From contig JAGTTD010000016.1 of the NCBI GenBank assembly GCA_018398585.1, forward strand, positions 24,847,212 to 24,911,211: DNA of 64,000 nt. The letters run 5' to 3'. Below, piece by piece: positions 22,601 to 30,949 of the stretch; position 1 is the stretch's first letter, and the number at the start of each line of letters is the position of its first letter. The notes below the pieces were generated by a model, which worked only from the letters and a program-made list of their open reading frames with translations, was not told where the DNA came from and did no database searches. Source of the DNA: Simmondsia chinensis (lineage: Eukaryota > Streptophyta > Magnoliopsida > Caryophyllales > Simmondsiaceae). The position numbers and the translations under genes are program-made.

Positions 22601-25600
22601 TCTCACGCCTCTCTTTATCTCTCAATCTTAACTTCTTTCTCTTCTAAAATTCTCTCCTTTTCTCTACTCTAAACTCTAACTTCTTTTCTTATCTCTAATT
22701 CTCTTTCTCTTTCTCTCTCTCTCTCGGTCCCTCACCTCAAATTTATCCAAGTCACGGATTTAGGTTCGTGACAAAGTGGTATCAGAGCTATCATGCAATC
22801 AAGAGGCTCGTTCTATCAAAAAAAAGGGTATTTTCCGCTACTACCATTTTCGAAATTTAAAAAATAAATAAATAAAAATAAAAAAATTCCTGTGTTCTTA
22901 CTGTTTAAAAAAAATTCCGCTGCCCTAAATTCACTAAGCTGGCCAAAACAAGAAGTTCCCGTTCCGCTACGAGTATGTCCTCATCAGAAAACACTGAGTC
23001 CAACGAGTGGATTGGCACCATTGAAGGCCGATTGGACTGTTTGGAGAGCTTAGCCGAACGACAAAACCAAACCAACGTCGAGATGAAGAAAACCGTGGAA
23101 AACATGGGAGCCACGGTGGAAAACTTGGGAGCCAAAGTGGACAACATAGGATTGGAGCTCAAGACTCTAACCGAAGCTGTTAGCCGATTGGTTAAAGCCC
23201 AAGAAAAGAGACCCAAAGTTGAGCCCATGGCACCACCCGTGGCTGCACCCAAATTCACCACTCAAGGAGGATCCGGGAACTATGCCCGGACGGGAGATGG
23301 AATTTTACCACTACCAGCTGCACGCTTTTCGGACCCTAGGAGCAACCGTGGCCCACCCCGGGTCATGGAAGATGAAGAAAATAGTCGGAGCAACGGTAGC
23401 AACTGTACGTGGTCCAACCACACGCCAAGGCTAGAGATACCGAAGTTTGAAGGTTCAAATCCGAGGGCTTGGATTCGAAAGTGCCTTAAGTATTTCCATT
23501 GGTACCAAGTTCCCGAGAACGAGTGGGTAGAGTATGCATCAAGCGATCTTCACGACTACGGAGACGTATGGTATCATGCTCTTGAACTTAAACACCCTCA
23601 CATGACATGGCAATTCTTCATAGATGAACTTTGTAAATGTTTTGGGGACCGCTCACTTCAGGACATTGTCGAGGAGTTTAGTAAAATAACACAAAATGGA
23701 CCGGCGGAGGAGTAGGTGATAAAATTCGAAGAATTGAAGAGTTGGATGTTAATTCATCACCCGACTTTGAATGAAGCCTACTTCATCTCAAGCTTCATCA
23801 GTGGACTTAAGCCAGCCCTAAGAGCCACAGTTAAGGCTGGAAAACCTCCAGACTTGAGTACGGCTTTTGAGCAAGCTAGGCTACAAGAAGTTGTAGTGGA
23901 AGTACTAAGGACCATTATGCAGCCAACACCAAGACCTGTCCAGGTCCGCAGGGACGAAACCGTAACTAAGTCCCTCACGCTGAACCAGACATAGCAGCCA
24001 CAACCCTCATCCCACTCCGTGTCCAAATCAACCGTGTCACGGTTCTCCTAGCCCACACGTGGTCACAGCAGATGCTATCGATGTCAAGAACGGCACTTTC
24101 CCGGTCATGTGTGCAAACCTAAGCAATTCAATAGTACGAGAGGGGTGGAGGAAGAACCGAGCCAAGAGGAACAAGCAGATAAAGCAGAAGAGGAAGAAAT
24201 GGAAGTCTCGGTGTGTGCCTTGGAAGGACGGTCGCACACAACACCTTCAGAATCAAAGGAAGTATCAAGGGAAGACCCGTAATGATCCTTGTGGACAGTG
24301 GAAGCACCCACAATTTCATTGACAAGCACCTGATTAAGAAGCTCAAGCTACCGACTCTCCCTACTGTGGCTATGGAGGTGACCGTGGCCAACGGGGAAGC
24401 TCTAGTGAGTTACTCACGGTGTCCCGAGATTGAGTGGAAGGCGCAAGGAGTCACGTTCAAGGACAACCTACGGGCCATGACTTAGTATTAGGGGTAGAAT
24501 GGCTTCAGAAGTACGGACCCATCACTTTTGACTTCGCTGCACTCCGACTCCCATGCCGCAAAGAGGGCAAGGAGATCACGCTTCAAGGACAGAAGAAAAA
24601 GGCTACCTTAAACTAGTTGTCTCACAAAGGGGTAGCTCAAACGGTTAAGAAGAAGGTCGAACAAGTGATGAAGAAATTAAAGAAGGCCAAGAACCGTGAA
24701 GCCGCTACCTTCGAACCTACAAGAGTCATAGAACGATGTTGGGACAAGCACGAGGGCAAGAGAGTACGCAAGATCAAGGTACACTGGACCAACGGCACTG
24801 AGGAGAAAGAAACTTGGGAAGACTTGTCTTACATCTTAAAGCAATTTCCAAACTTTGATCCTTGACGACAAGGATCGTTTCGAGAGGACGGCATTGTCAC
24901 GACCCTAACCGTGACCTTGTCATGACAACACATATAGATGCTTATTAGTATTTTTATTATTTGAGTTTAAGCATCATATGTAAAATAGCTAAGTAAAATA
25001 TCTATGTAATTTTTGTAATAGGCAACCGTGGGGCATTTAGTGCGCCGCCCATGCTTGCCCTCCAAGCATATCATTAAGTATTAAGCATGCTAAGTATTAA
25101 TTAGGCTAGGTAGTTAATGTCTTCTTCTTCCCAACCTCGGGCTTCAAGGGATCTAGCGTCTTCTATGTTTTGCCTATAAATATATGTATTGGCACTTAGC
25201 CATGTATCCACAAAAATTATCTTGAATGAAATATTATTTTCTCATTTCTCTAATCTCACGTCTCTCTTTATCTCTCAATCTTAACTTCTTTCTCTTCTAA
25301 AATTCTCTCCTTTTCTCTACTCTAAACTCTAGCTTCTTTTCTTATCTCTAATTCTCTTTCTCCTTCCCTCACCCTCGGTCCCTCACCTCAAATTTATCCA
25401 AGTCACGAATTTAGGTTCGTGACACAAACAAACAAAGGAATCGCTCCAAATCTATTATAATGAGATTTTTGTTTGATTTGACGCCAATAAGCTGCAAACA
25501 TAGCCATGCCGCTTACTTTAGTAAGTGATCTGCCCAAAGTAACACAATTTGGGTGAACAAGTCTTTTTCCAGGCACAATGTGTAAAATTGAAACAGAAAT

Positions 25601-28600
25601 TCAAACATTTTGTTTTGTTCATCCATATCTGAAGAAAGATTCTAAGGGCTACTGGATTGGTGGTATCTTAAGAAACAAATTCACAATCACAATCACATAC
25701 TGCAATTTTAGCAAAAGAGAGGGAAGGCACCAAAGCAGGTGCCAGTTTTAAACTTCCTGGAACCACAGCATCTTCAATAGCTTATACACGATCATGAGAA
25801 CTGCAAACGCTTGAACTATGCGTAAGGCCTTGATCATACGACAATATTTATAAGCGTTGGAGGTCAAAGGAAATGCAGTTGTCCATTTGATGGAATAGTT
25901 TGTAGACATGCAGCAACTTCGAGCATGATATAGACACTGAAATGAAAGAACAACTTGTATTCCAGACCAAATTTCATAATGATACCACCAAAGGCAACAT
26001 GAAGAATTCAGATTCAGCATTGCCCTCCAGGAAGAGCACTAGAGAACCTACTCTATTTTGCACCACAAATAATCATAAACAACACTCTTCAGCACACAAA
26101 CCACCAGTCCCCAATCTCGCCCAGAATAACATGAAATAAAGTTTGAAGTGTTGCCGGCCTCTAGTACTCTTGTCTAATATCATATAATGGCTATTATTTT
26201 ACACGAAGTTCAGAGATTTCCTGGTGACCTATATTCTAATTTTTCCAAACTACTCATCGGCTTTCCGGGACAGGCAATTTCTAAGGTTTGGATGCTTTGG
26301 TTTGCATAAATGGTATACGTTCTCAGATCTTCAAGGAACCACGATTCTATTGAAGCTTCGAGATACTACAACGATGCAACTTAATTTAATTGATACAACA
26401 ACAACAACAGACCCAGTGCCTCAAGGCCTCCCGCATAAGCAGGGTCTGGGAGGGGTGGGATGTACGCAGCCTTAATCTTTCAAGGTGATACCCCAACGAG
26501 AAACTTAATTTAATTGATAAGAAAGGAAAATTTTGTTAAGAGAGAGAGGATGTACAATATGTCAAGGACAAGATGGCCTCAAAGATAAAAAAGAAAACAC
26601 AATTACAAGTTCAGAGAACTATCAAAAGAAAACCTTCTAGTTTCTCTACAAATCAACATCAATAGAGCCTCCAAACCTTTTTGCCAAAAGTCAATGCATA
26701 AAGCTGACCCACAAAGATATGTCAGCACAAACCCGTCCCTGAAAATTCGAATAGTTCTTTCCAAATAAATACACCAAAGAATAGTCAACTTAATTACAGT
26801 AAGTACCAATCTAATATCCTCTTTCTTCCTCAATCCTCTTAATAGGATCAGTGCAGTAGGAAGCATTGTATTTGGAGACACCGACACCAGTCCAAAAAGT
26901 GAGAATAAACAATTTAATATCCTTGTTCATCCTCAATTCTTTGAAATGAATAAATACAGCAAGTTCCATTGTACTCAGAAACACCAGCAGTCATCTAGAA
27001 AGTGTGAATCATAAATCTCAAGTCACTGGATGTAAGTAGATATACATGTTTCACATGACACAAATCTCCAGTTTATGCAAGCAATCATGGATACTAAGCT
27101 TGTTGCAAATGAGAGATAACAAAAGGCGCTGACTCTAAAGGGTATGTTGGCTTTCCAAATAAAAGAACTTGGAAAAACTAAAGAATGTTAAATTTTTGCT
27201 AGATTAACATTAGAAAAGAGATTTAGTAGTAAAAATACCTAATACATCCAACATGCACACCTATGGTTTCCATCTTTGGTCTGCAATGTAGCTTTCTATT
27301 AAAGAAAATCATCACAGGGAATTAAAAAAGGCACATACTAGAGCAACAAAAGAATAGACGATCAATGTGAAAGTGGACATGGCAGGCAAAGGAGGCCTCT
27401 ATAGTCTAAGATCTTCCTAAAAGCATATATGACTATCAACACCAATTTCAACAAACGGTGATAAAAATTGTACATAGTTGTTTGTACGTTAATTTTTACT
27501 TCCATTGTTCATGCATGATTTCTCTCCTTTGTAAAACCTAAAGAACATCCTTCCTCTGTTTTTTCAACTTTTTTTTTCTTTATAATTGAAGGGATGGCTT
27601 TCCCATGCATTCCGAACTTTCCTGTTTCTTTTCTGAATTTTCCCCTCCTTTTAAAATGGCTCCTTTTCTTCAAAACATCTTTCACATATACGTATGACTT
27701 CCTTATTCTCTATTCTACGGTTTTATTGAGCTACTGATGATCACAAAACACTACTTCATTCCCTCTCCTCTACTTACAATCAGATGCCAGCAGAAACAAA
27801 GGATAACAACTAACAACAAATAGTCATCTAGAGAAATGGGCAGCTGATTGAGTGGCCAATATGAGTCACGGGAACACACGCTTAGAGGAATGCATAGGGT
27901 GCTTTAACGATGAGCTCTGGGCTGTTCTAGTTGATGATGCATTAAGTAATTCATTCAATAGTTCACCTAAAGATTTCGTTACCTTTAAAAAGAAGAGAAA
28001 AAACACCACCAATGAAACTTAGATATAGAATATGATGCTAAATACAATCATGAGATACAAATCACATGATCATAAAATAACTACATGATGCTAAATACAA
28101 CTCACAAGATATAAAAATATAAAATACAAAATATAAGATATAATACTTTCACCTAGGTACCCTGACATTTTAATATATATAATAAGTTACCCTGAGATTT
28201 GAATATTTTATCATCTAAGTATCCTAGGTTGCAATTTGACGAATTTTTGTAAGCATCTGACCATTCTTATACAAAAAAATGCCGATATGCTATATAATTA
28301 CGATGATATATACAAGTCATATCAATGTTATCAACAAAAATTTAGTGAATTACTGAAAACATTCACTGCATTTTGATACAAGATAATTATATATTGCCAA
28401 ATTATGTGTGATGTCAGCATTTCTTTACAAAAAATCATGATATCCTAACGGATGATACTTACCGAAATCATGTTCCACTCTATCATTTTTCCAATGAAAA
28501 TCTATTGAATTTCAGCAAAAGGTTACCTAACTGCTAAAATTTTAAAACTTTAAGGTACCAAGTGCTAAAATTTCTAAACCTCAAGTACTTGATACAAGCA

Positions 28601-29200
28601 AAAAAATAGGAGAAAAATGGAATACCACATTGGTAGGCTATAAGAGAAAATACCAATTTATATAACTAAGAAGCTACTCCACCCGTTGCCAATTAGTTTT
28701 GAGATGAAAACTCCTTTGGGATGTAATAGTACCCCGTATGTATTGAAACGCGATGATACCTAGGTGATAAATACTCAAACCCAATAGTAACTAAGCATAA
28801 TTTTCCTATAATATTTCAACAACATGCATAATAGAGACCCAACTAAAATGAAGCAAAACCCAAGTACCTGGAGCTTATCAAGATACTGGGGCTGGCCATG
28901 CCCTTTCTTGATAGTACCAGTGAGCTCCAAAAGCCTGTCAGCAAGCGTTGACTTGCCATGATCCACATGAGCAATGATTGAGAAGTTCCTTATCCTCTCT
29001 GGTGGATATTTGCTTAGATCTGTACCACTATTTTCTTTATGGGTATGCCTAGAATGCGAACAAAATGAAGAAACCCAGCTTAATCTGCTCTCAATTGGGT
29101 CTTCTGTAGATGAAATTGGGTCGAATTTGAAGGAAAATTGTAGAATAGATAGTCGTTGGGAGAATTTCCGGGGTTTAAAGAGCCTAGAGATTGTACCCAT
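10648..29200 (-). CDS. GUF1: Mitochondrial translation factor GUF1 (EF4/LepA), complete gene
   Basis: Eleven exons on the minus strand join in frame to 671 aa: 29200-28868, 22065-21321, 19030-18874, 17801-17747, 16903-16836, 15593-15489, 15391-15320, 14332-14219, 12084-11944, 11869-11810 and 10813-10648. All ten introns are GT-AG. LepA/EF4 is a ribosome-associated GTPase; a plant mitochondrial GUF1 of about this length is known. Visible motifs: P-loop AHVDHGKST at residues 77-85, DTPGH at 151-155, NKID at 205-208, SAK at 236-238, and the LepA-specific C-terminus ending after [17 protein letters not shown]. The first 70 residues are rich in Arg and Ser, as in a mitochondrial presequence. The start is fixed by an in-frame TAG directly before the ATG. 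No disabling mutation is seen. Intron 1 is 6.8 kb because of transposon insertions. A plastid LepA is less likely given the N-terminus, but only targeting data would settle it. Confidence 0.95.
11085..11193 (+). mobile_element. tRNA-derived SINE in GUF1 intron 10
   Basis: TTAGTGTTGTGG (near 11093) resembles an A box and GGGTTCAACACTC (near 11135) a B box, followed by a pyrimidine-rich stretch. The two boxes are about 35-40 bp apart, as in tRNA-derived SINEs. It is not a foldable tRNA gene. Confidence 0.4.
11194..11545. repeat. GAGC/AGCTC-rich element starting TAGGGGTGTAAATGAGCCG
   Basis: It begins TAGGGGTGTAAATGAGCCG, a hAT-like terminus, and continues as a run of GAGCC, AGCTTAAA and CAAGCTC words. 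Related copies are at 14935-15245 and 30425-30885; the latter ends with the inverse terminus TCAAATACACCCCTTCA. It is non-coding, in GUF1 intron 10. Confidence 0.45.
12706..12800 (+). mobile_element. Short SINE, copy in GUF1 intron 8
   Basis: AACAACAACAATCCCAGTGCC, then AGTGCGGGGTTTGGAGGGG and GTATGCAGCCTTACTCTTTC, match the TSD-bounded copies at 26396-26501 and 60606-60708. I know this motif series from memory as a widespread angiosperm SINE resembling the Au family; the name is tentative. No target duplication is visible at this copy. Confidence 0.6.
13604..14055. repeat. 240-bp tandem duplication in GUF1 intron 8
   Basis: The segment beginning TGCTTAGAATTGACTATGCC at about 13608 recurs at about 13848, a period of 240 bp. 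The two units stay collinear through TTCAATCAATGAAATT, CCTCCCTCCACATTCC and GCTTCATGCAACTATAG. They differ by scattered substitutions and a short deletion in the second unit. It lies between exons 9 and 8. Confidence 0.9.
14935..15245. repeat. GAGC-rich element copy in GUF1 intron 7
   Basis: Dense GAGCC, AAGCTC and GCTCGAG words (CAAGCTCGCGAGCCTAAAAA near 14970, GAGCTCGAGTCTAGATCAAG near 15060) match the composition and word order of 11194-11545. The termini are too decayed to place. Confidence 0.45.
15760..16350. mobile_element. MITE relic hosting a LINE fragment, GUF1 intron 5
   Basis: The left part (GTGTCAATTTAGTCCTTTAA near 15800) and the right part (GACTAGATTGACACAAAAA near 16265, then GGACAAAGTAAATGCACC) are inverted relatives of the 8336-9229 element ends. 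The LINE fragment 15887-16150 interrupts it. Confidence 0.4.
15887..16150 (-). mobile_element. 5'-truncated LINE 3' end, antisense in GUF1 intron 5
   Basis: A T-run at 15887-15909 is the poly(A) tail of a minus-strand insertion. Upstream on that strand, 16117-15932 encodes the end of a LINE RNase H domain with [12 protein letters not shown], which parallels PRFCNRVAHFVA at the C-terminus of the LINE ending at 43566. The two copies therefore belong to related LINE lineages. A target duplication could not be confirmed. Confidence 0.75.
17861..18400. mobile_element. MULE-like MITE with 9-bp TSD, GUF1 intron 3
   Basis: The left arm (GGGTTTTTTACGAAAAACCA, then CTTTTTAATTTTTTAGAAAA) is inverted at the right end (GAAAAATTAAAAAGCTAG through TTTTTGGTTAAAAACCC), giving inverted repeats of roughly 130 bp. 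The flanks TAACTTAAA (17852-17860) and CAACTTAAA (18401-18409) match at 8 of 9 positions; a 9-bp duplication is the Mutator-superfamily size. It has no transposase ORF. Confidence 0.75.
18055..18225 (+). mobile_element. tRNA-type SINE nested in the MITE
   Basis: GGTTCGAATCCCGCC near 18093 is a strong pol III B box, and an A-rich tail (near 18208-18225) ends the insert. The A box is degenerate. It lies inside 17861-18400, so it inserted after the MITE. Confidence 0.45.
19496..19735. mobile_element. Chimeric retroposon: SINE fused to inverted 5S rRNA
   Basis: A 240-bp insert is bounded by identical 18-bp repeats TTAATATATATGAAGGAA (19478-19495 and 19736-19753). Its left part is plus-strand SINE (CCCAGTGCCCAAAGGGCT near 19512, then CTGAAGAGAGGCTATTTCC near 19593) with a GC-rich insertion and a G-run near 19569-19584. 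Its right part is 5S rRNA sequence on the minus strand. The long exact repeats indicate that the whole composite was inserted in one LINE-type event. It lies in GUF1 intron 2. Confidence 0.8.
19631..19731 (-). pseudogene. 5S rRNA-derived sequence
   Basis: On the minus strand this reads as most of a plant 5S rRNA: GGATCCCATTAGAACTCTG, GAAGTTAAGTGTGCTTGGGC (A-box region), AGTAGTACCAGGATGGGTGA (C-box region), CTGGGAAGTCCTC. About 100 of the usual 120 nt are present, and the 5' end diverges. It could come from a 5S gene or from a Cassandra-type element, whose LTRs carry 5S sequence. A functional 5S gene is unlikely because the ends are missing. Confidence 0.85.
19938..20323. mobile_element. MITE, GTTATTTACTCCRTTG family copy 2, GUF1 intron 2
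   Basis: The ends GAGTTATTTATTCCGTTG and CAACGGAGTAAATAACTC are inverted repeats. The flanks GCGAATTAT (19929-19937) and GCGAATTCT (20324-20332) match at 8 of 9, a MULE-sized duplication. Internally, blocks of TTTGTTCAAAATAATCC and GGACCAATTTAAACAAACTT are repeated in both orientations, so the whole element could fold as a hairpin. It is the best preserved of three copies. Confidence 0.8.
22242..22773 (+). repeat. Chromovirus 5' LTR
   Basis: It has TG...CA ends and a pyrimidine-rich CT-microsatellite region near 22690-22730. TATAAATATATG near 22531 is the likely promoter TATA box. Confidence 0.9.
22777..22788 (+). other. Primer-binding site (initiator Met tRNA)
   Basis: TGGTATCAGAGC, complementary to the 3' end of plant initiator methionine tRNA, starts 3 bp after the 5' LTR. 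It is the standard minus-strand priming site of many plant LTR retrotransposons. Confidence 0.92.
22975..24615 (+). pseudogene. Chromovirus gag and protease, lightly broken
   Basis: The ATG at 22975 opens a 246-codon frame. Its N-terminal third is a predicted coiled coil (repeats of [18 protein letters not shown] type near residues 40-60), followed by a retrotransposon gag domain (LEIPKFEG, then [10 protein letters not shown]). A TAG at 23713-23715 interrupts gag and the same frame continues to 23994. A zinc knuckle with [14 protein letters not shown] is at about 24074-24115 in another frame. The protease has the active-site motif DSGSTHNF near 24298-24321. It is followed by [18 protein letters not shown] at 24483-24540 after a frame change. 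The reading frame is only lightly damaged. Confidence 0.85.
24617..24865 (+). CDS. Chromodomain-like end of the Gypsy element
   Basis: An 82-codon frame starts right after the protease region. Its second half carries the chromodomain pattern of plant chromoviral integrase C-termini: [17 protein letters not shown], then [16 protein letters not shown]. In full elements this follows the integrase and guides insertion to particular chromatin. Here a basic Lys-rich stretch directly precedes it, and the RT-RNase H-integrase segment is absent. Whether it is translated is unknown. Confidence 0.7.
   Translation: MSHKGVAQTVKKKVEQVMKKLKKAKNREAATFEPTRVIERCWDKHEGKRVRKIKVHWTNGTEEKETWEDLSYILKQFPNFDP
24895..25424 (+). 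repeat. Chromovirus 3' LTR
   Basis: It is nearly identical to 22242-22773. The purine-rich GAGAGGACGGCAT just upstream (24881-24893) is the probable polypurine tract. The 3' end is fixed by the CAAAC duplication. Confidence 0.9.
26396..26501 (+). mobile_element. Complete short SINE with 18-bp TSD, GUF1 intron 1
   Basis: The exact repeats AACTTAATTTAATTGATA (26378-26395 and 26502-26519) flank a 106-bp insert. It starts CAACAACAACAACAGACCCAG and contains GCAGGGTCTGGGAGGGGTG and GTACGCAGCCTTAATCTTTC. The long target duplication shows LINE-type retroposition. It is the reference copy for the other members in this window. Confidence 0.85.
26525..26960 (-). pseudogene. LINE ORF2 fragment, antisense in GUF1 intron 1
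   Basis: On the minus strand the frame at 26887-26603 includes [15 protein letters not shown], which resembles the conserved LWxIWLERNxRIF stretch between the zf-RVT and RNase H regions of plant LINEs. Upstream and downstream domains are absent or unrecognisable. Confidence 0.5.
28145..28797. mobile_element. MITE of the 8425-8940 family, GUF1 intron 1
   Basis: The left side (CACCTAGGTACCCTGA, ATCATCTAAGTATCCTAGG) and the right side (GATGATACCTAGGTGATAAA) are inverted relatives. The middle matches the order of words in 8425-8940 (GAATTTTTGTAAGC, CTTATACAAAAAAATG, ACAAAAATTTAGTGAATT). It is 650 bp and non-coding, a few tens of bp from exon 1. Confidence 0.55.
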
Positions 29201-29210
29201 CTAGGGTTTC
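29201..29210 (-). promoter_or_regulatory. Telo-box-like AAACCCTAG at GUF1 start
   Basis: On the minus strand AAACCCTAG abuts the GUF1 ATG, with a second AAACCCTGAACCC about 40 bp upstream. AAACCCTA telo-boxes are known near the 5' ends of plant translation-apparatus genes. The TAG also supplies the in-frame stop that fixes the start codon. Confidence 0.45.
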
Positions 29211-29339
29211 GAAGTGGACTGAATACAGAAGAAGGGTTCAGGGTTTAAGTCACATGGTGTAGCGGACGAGGGTGATGAAGTTGTTCTTCTAATTGGCTCG
29301 GAATGTGTACCCCCAAACCCGTAAAGGGTGATGTTGGCA

Positions 29340-30320
29340 TTTGAAATTGGATTTTGATTACAATTTTATTTTTAATTTTGTTGAAATTAAAATTTTATTG
29401 TTTAGCTCATCAAAAGAATTAAAGATCGAAATTATAATTACAATATAATTCGAATTATAAAGTATTTTCGGCCAATCGAATTGGAGTATTTTGAGTTTTA
29501 AATCAACTACAGCTGAATTTGGTCGGAGCGATTCATATTGCATTCAAGTTATTATGGTCAGAGCAATTTATTTTGAGTTCGAATCATTTGAGTTTCGATC
29601 AAATCTAATTGATTATCACATCGAATCATTTGGTATTCAAGTTATATCGAATTTTCAGTTAATCGGGTTAGGTCTTTTCAGGATTGAGGCTAGAATCGGT
29701 TGAGTTTGAGTGCATTTAGGTGATTTCAAGCTCAAGTCATCTTACTTTTGGCTAGTTGTATCATTTTAAGTTTCAAGTCATCTTAGGCTGAGTTTGAAAT
29801 TGGTCGAGTCATTTAAAGTATGGTCGTATTAAGTTTTGGGTCAATTTGATCGGGTCATTTCCACTTTAGCTCAACTTGTTTACATCACATTTGAAGTCGA
29901 GTAGTTGCATTTTCTTGATTTGAGTCATCTTGAGTCTCAGGTCAATCGGGTCAGGTCACTTCGTACTTTGAGCTAAAGTGATTTCAGTTATTTCAAGTTT
30001 AAGTCATTCGAGTTGGGTGATTCTGAGGCTCGAGTCAAATTTTAGGTTGTGTCTAAACCTTTAGATTTTTAGTTATTTTGGATTTAGGTTAATCAAATGG
30101 GGTCATTATAAGTTTTAAGTCAATAGAATTAATATGAAATTGTAATTCCCTTACCCCCACCCCAATGAATTGGAAAGTATGATTTTCAGTTAAAATCTAA
30201 TTCTATGGAATTGTAATTCCAATTCCAATAGGTGAAACAAATAACGTAATTGAAATTCTGGACCCCAATTCTATCCTCAACCCCAATTCCACACTCAAAT
30301 TTTATGCTCCAAACACAACT
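29340..30320 (+). repeat. Minisatellite-bearing repeat, copy A
   Basis: 29470-30120 is a degenerate array with words such as GAGTCATTT, TCAAGTTTAAGTCATT and GGGTCAATTTGATCGGG at roughly 25-40 bp spacing. It passes into a block rich in AATTCCAATTCC near 30130-30310. The segment 29950-30312 is collinear with 37115-37500. No gene is seen between GUF1 and 37.7 kb. Confidence 0.65.
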
Positions 30321-30424
30321 TAGAGATTTTGAATTTACAGTTTATCTTTTATTTTCTGAGTGCATCATCTTCTTTTAAAAAGTTGCATTTCGTACTAATG
30401 TAACAAAAAAGTCTTTGTGCATAA

Positions 30425-30885
30425 GTGAGTGCTCACGAGCCGACTCGTTTAACTTACAACCCAGGCCCAAGCTCAATGAAGCTCGATCTCGTAGGCTCGC
30501 GAGTCTAAACAAGCCTTATCTTAATATAATTATTAGCTTTAATGTGTCAAATTGAGCCAAATTTAAACTTAAATAAGCCGAGTCCGAGCCTAAATAAGCC
30601 AGGCATGAGTCAAAATGAGCTTAGATTAAACTCGAATGAGTAGAAAAATTGAACATGTAGTTTGGATCTCACCATGCTGTGTTCGAACTTAACTGCGCCA
30701 AGCTTGAGCTCAAGCTGAAGTTTCTGAGCTCAGCACTTCTAGTCGAGGGTGAGAGGAGCTAAATGTAAATGAGTCAAGTCTCGAGCTTGAAGAGCTCAAG
30801 CTCGACGCTTCGAGCTAAGCCTGAGCCAAGCTAAATGTAGATGATTTAGGCTCGACTCGACTCAAATACACCCCTTCATGTGGTA
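30425..30885. repeat. GAGC-rich hAT-like element copy
   Basis: It is a run of GAGCC, AAGCTC and CTCGAGC words, as in 11194-11545. Its right end GACTCGACTCAAATACACCCC is the inverse of the TAGGGGTGTAAATGAGCCG start there. It separates two parts of the minisatellite family. Confidence 0.5.
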
Positions 30886-30949
30886 CATCTTGAAAAGGAT
30901 TTTAACACTGAATGTCATATGTAAAAAAAAATGGATCGTGAACTTGTAA

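Larger units (their letters stand above)
22242..25424 (+). mobile_element. Non-autonomous Ty3/Gypsy chromovirus derivative in GUF1 intron 1
   Basis: LTRs 22242-22773 and 24895-25424 both run TGTCACGACCCTA to TTCGTGACA. The 5-bp duplication CAAAC flanks them (22237-22241 and 25425-25429). A canonical primer-binding site lies 3 bp inside the 5' LTR. The interior holds gag, a zinc knuckle, an aspartic protease and a chromodomain, but no reverse transcriptase, RNase H or integrase core. The LTRs differ by about a dozen to fifteen substitutions by eye over 530 bp, so the insertion is far younger than the Copia copy. It lies in the sense orientation opposite to GUF1 transcription. Confidence 0.93.
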
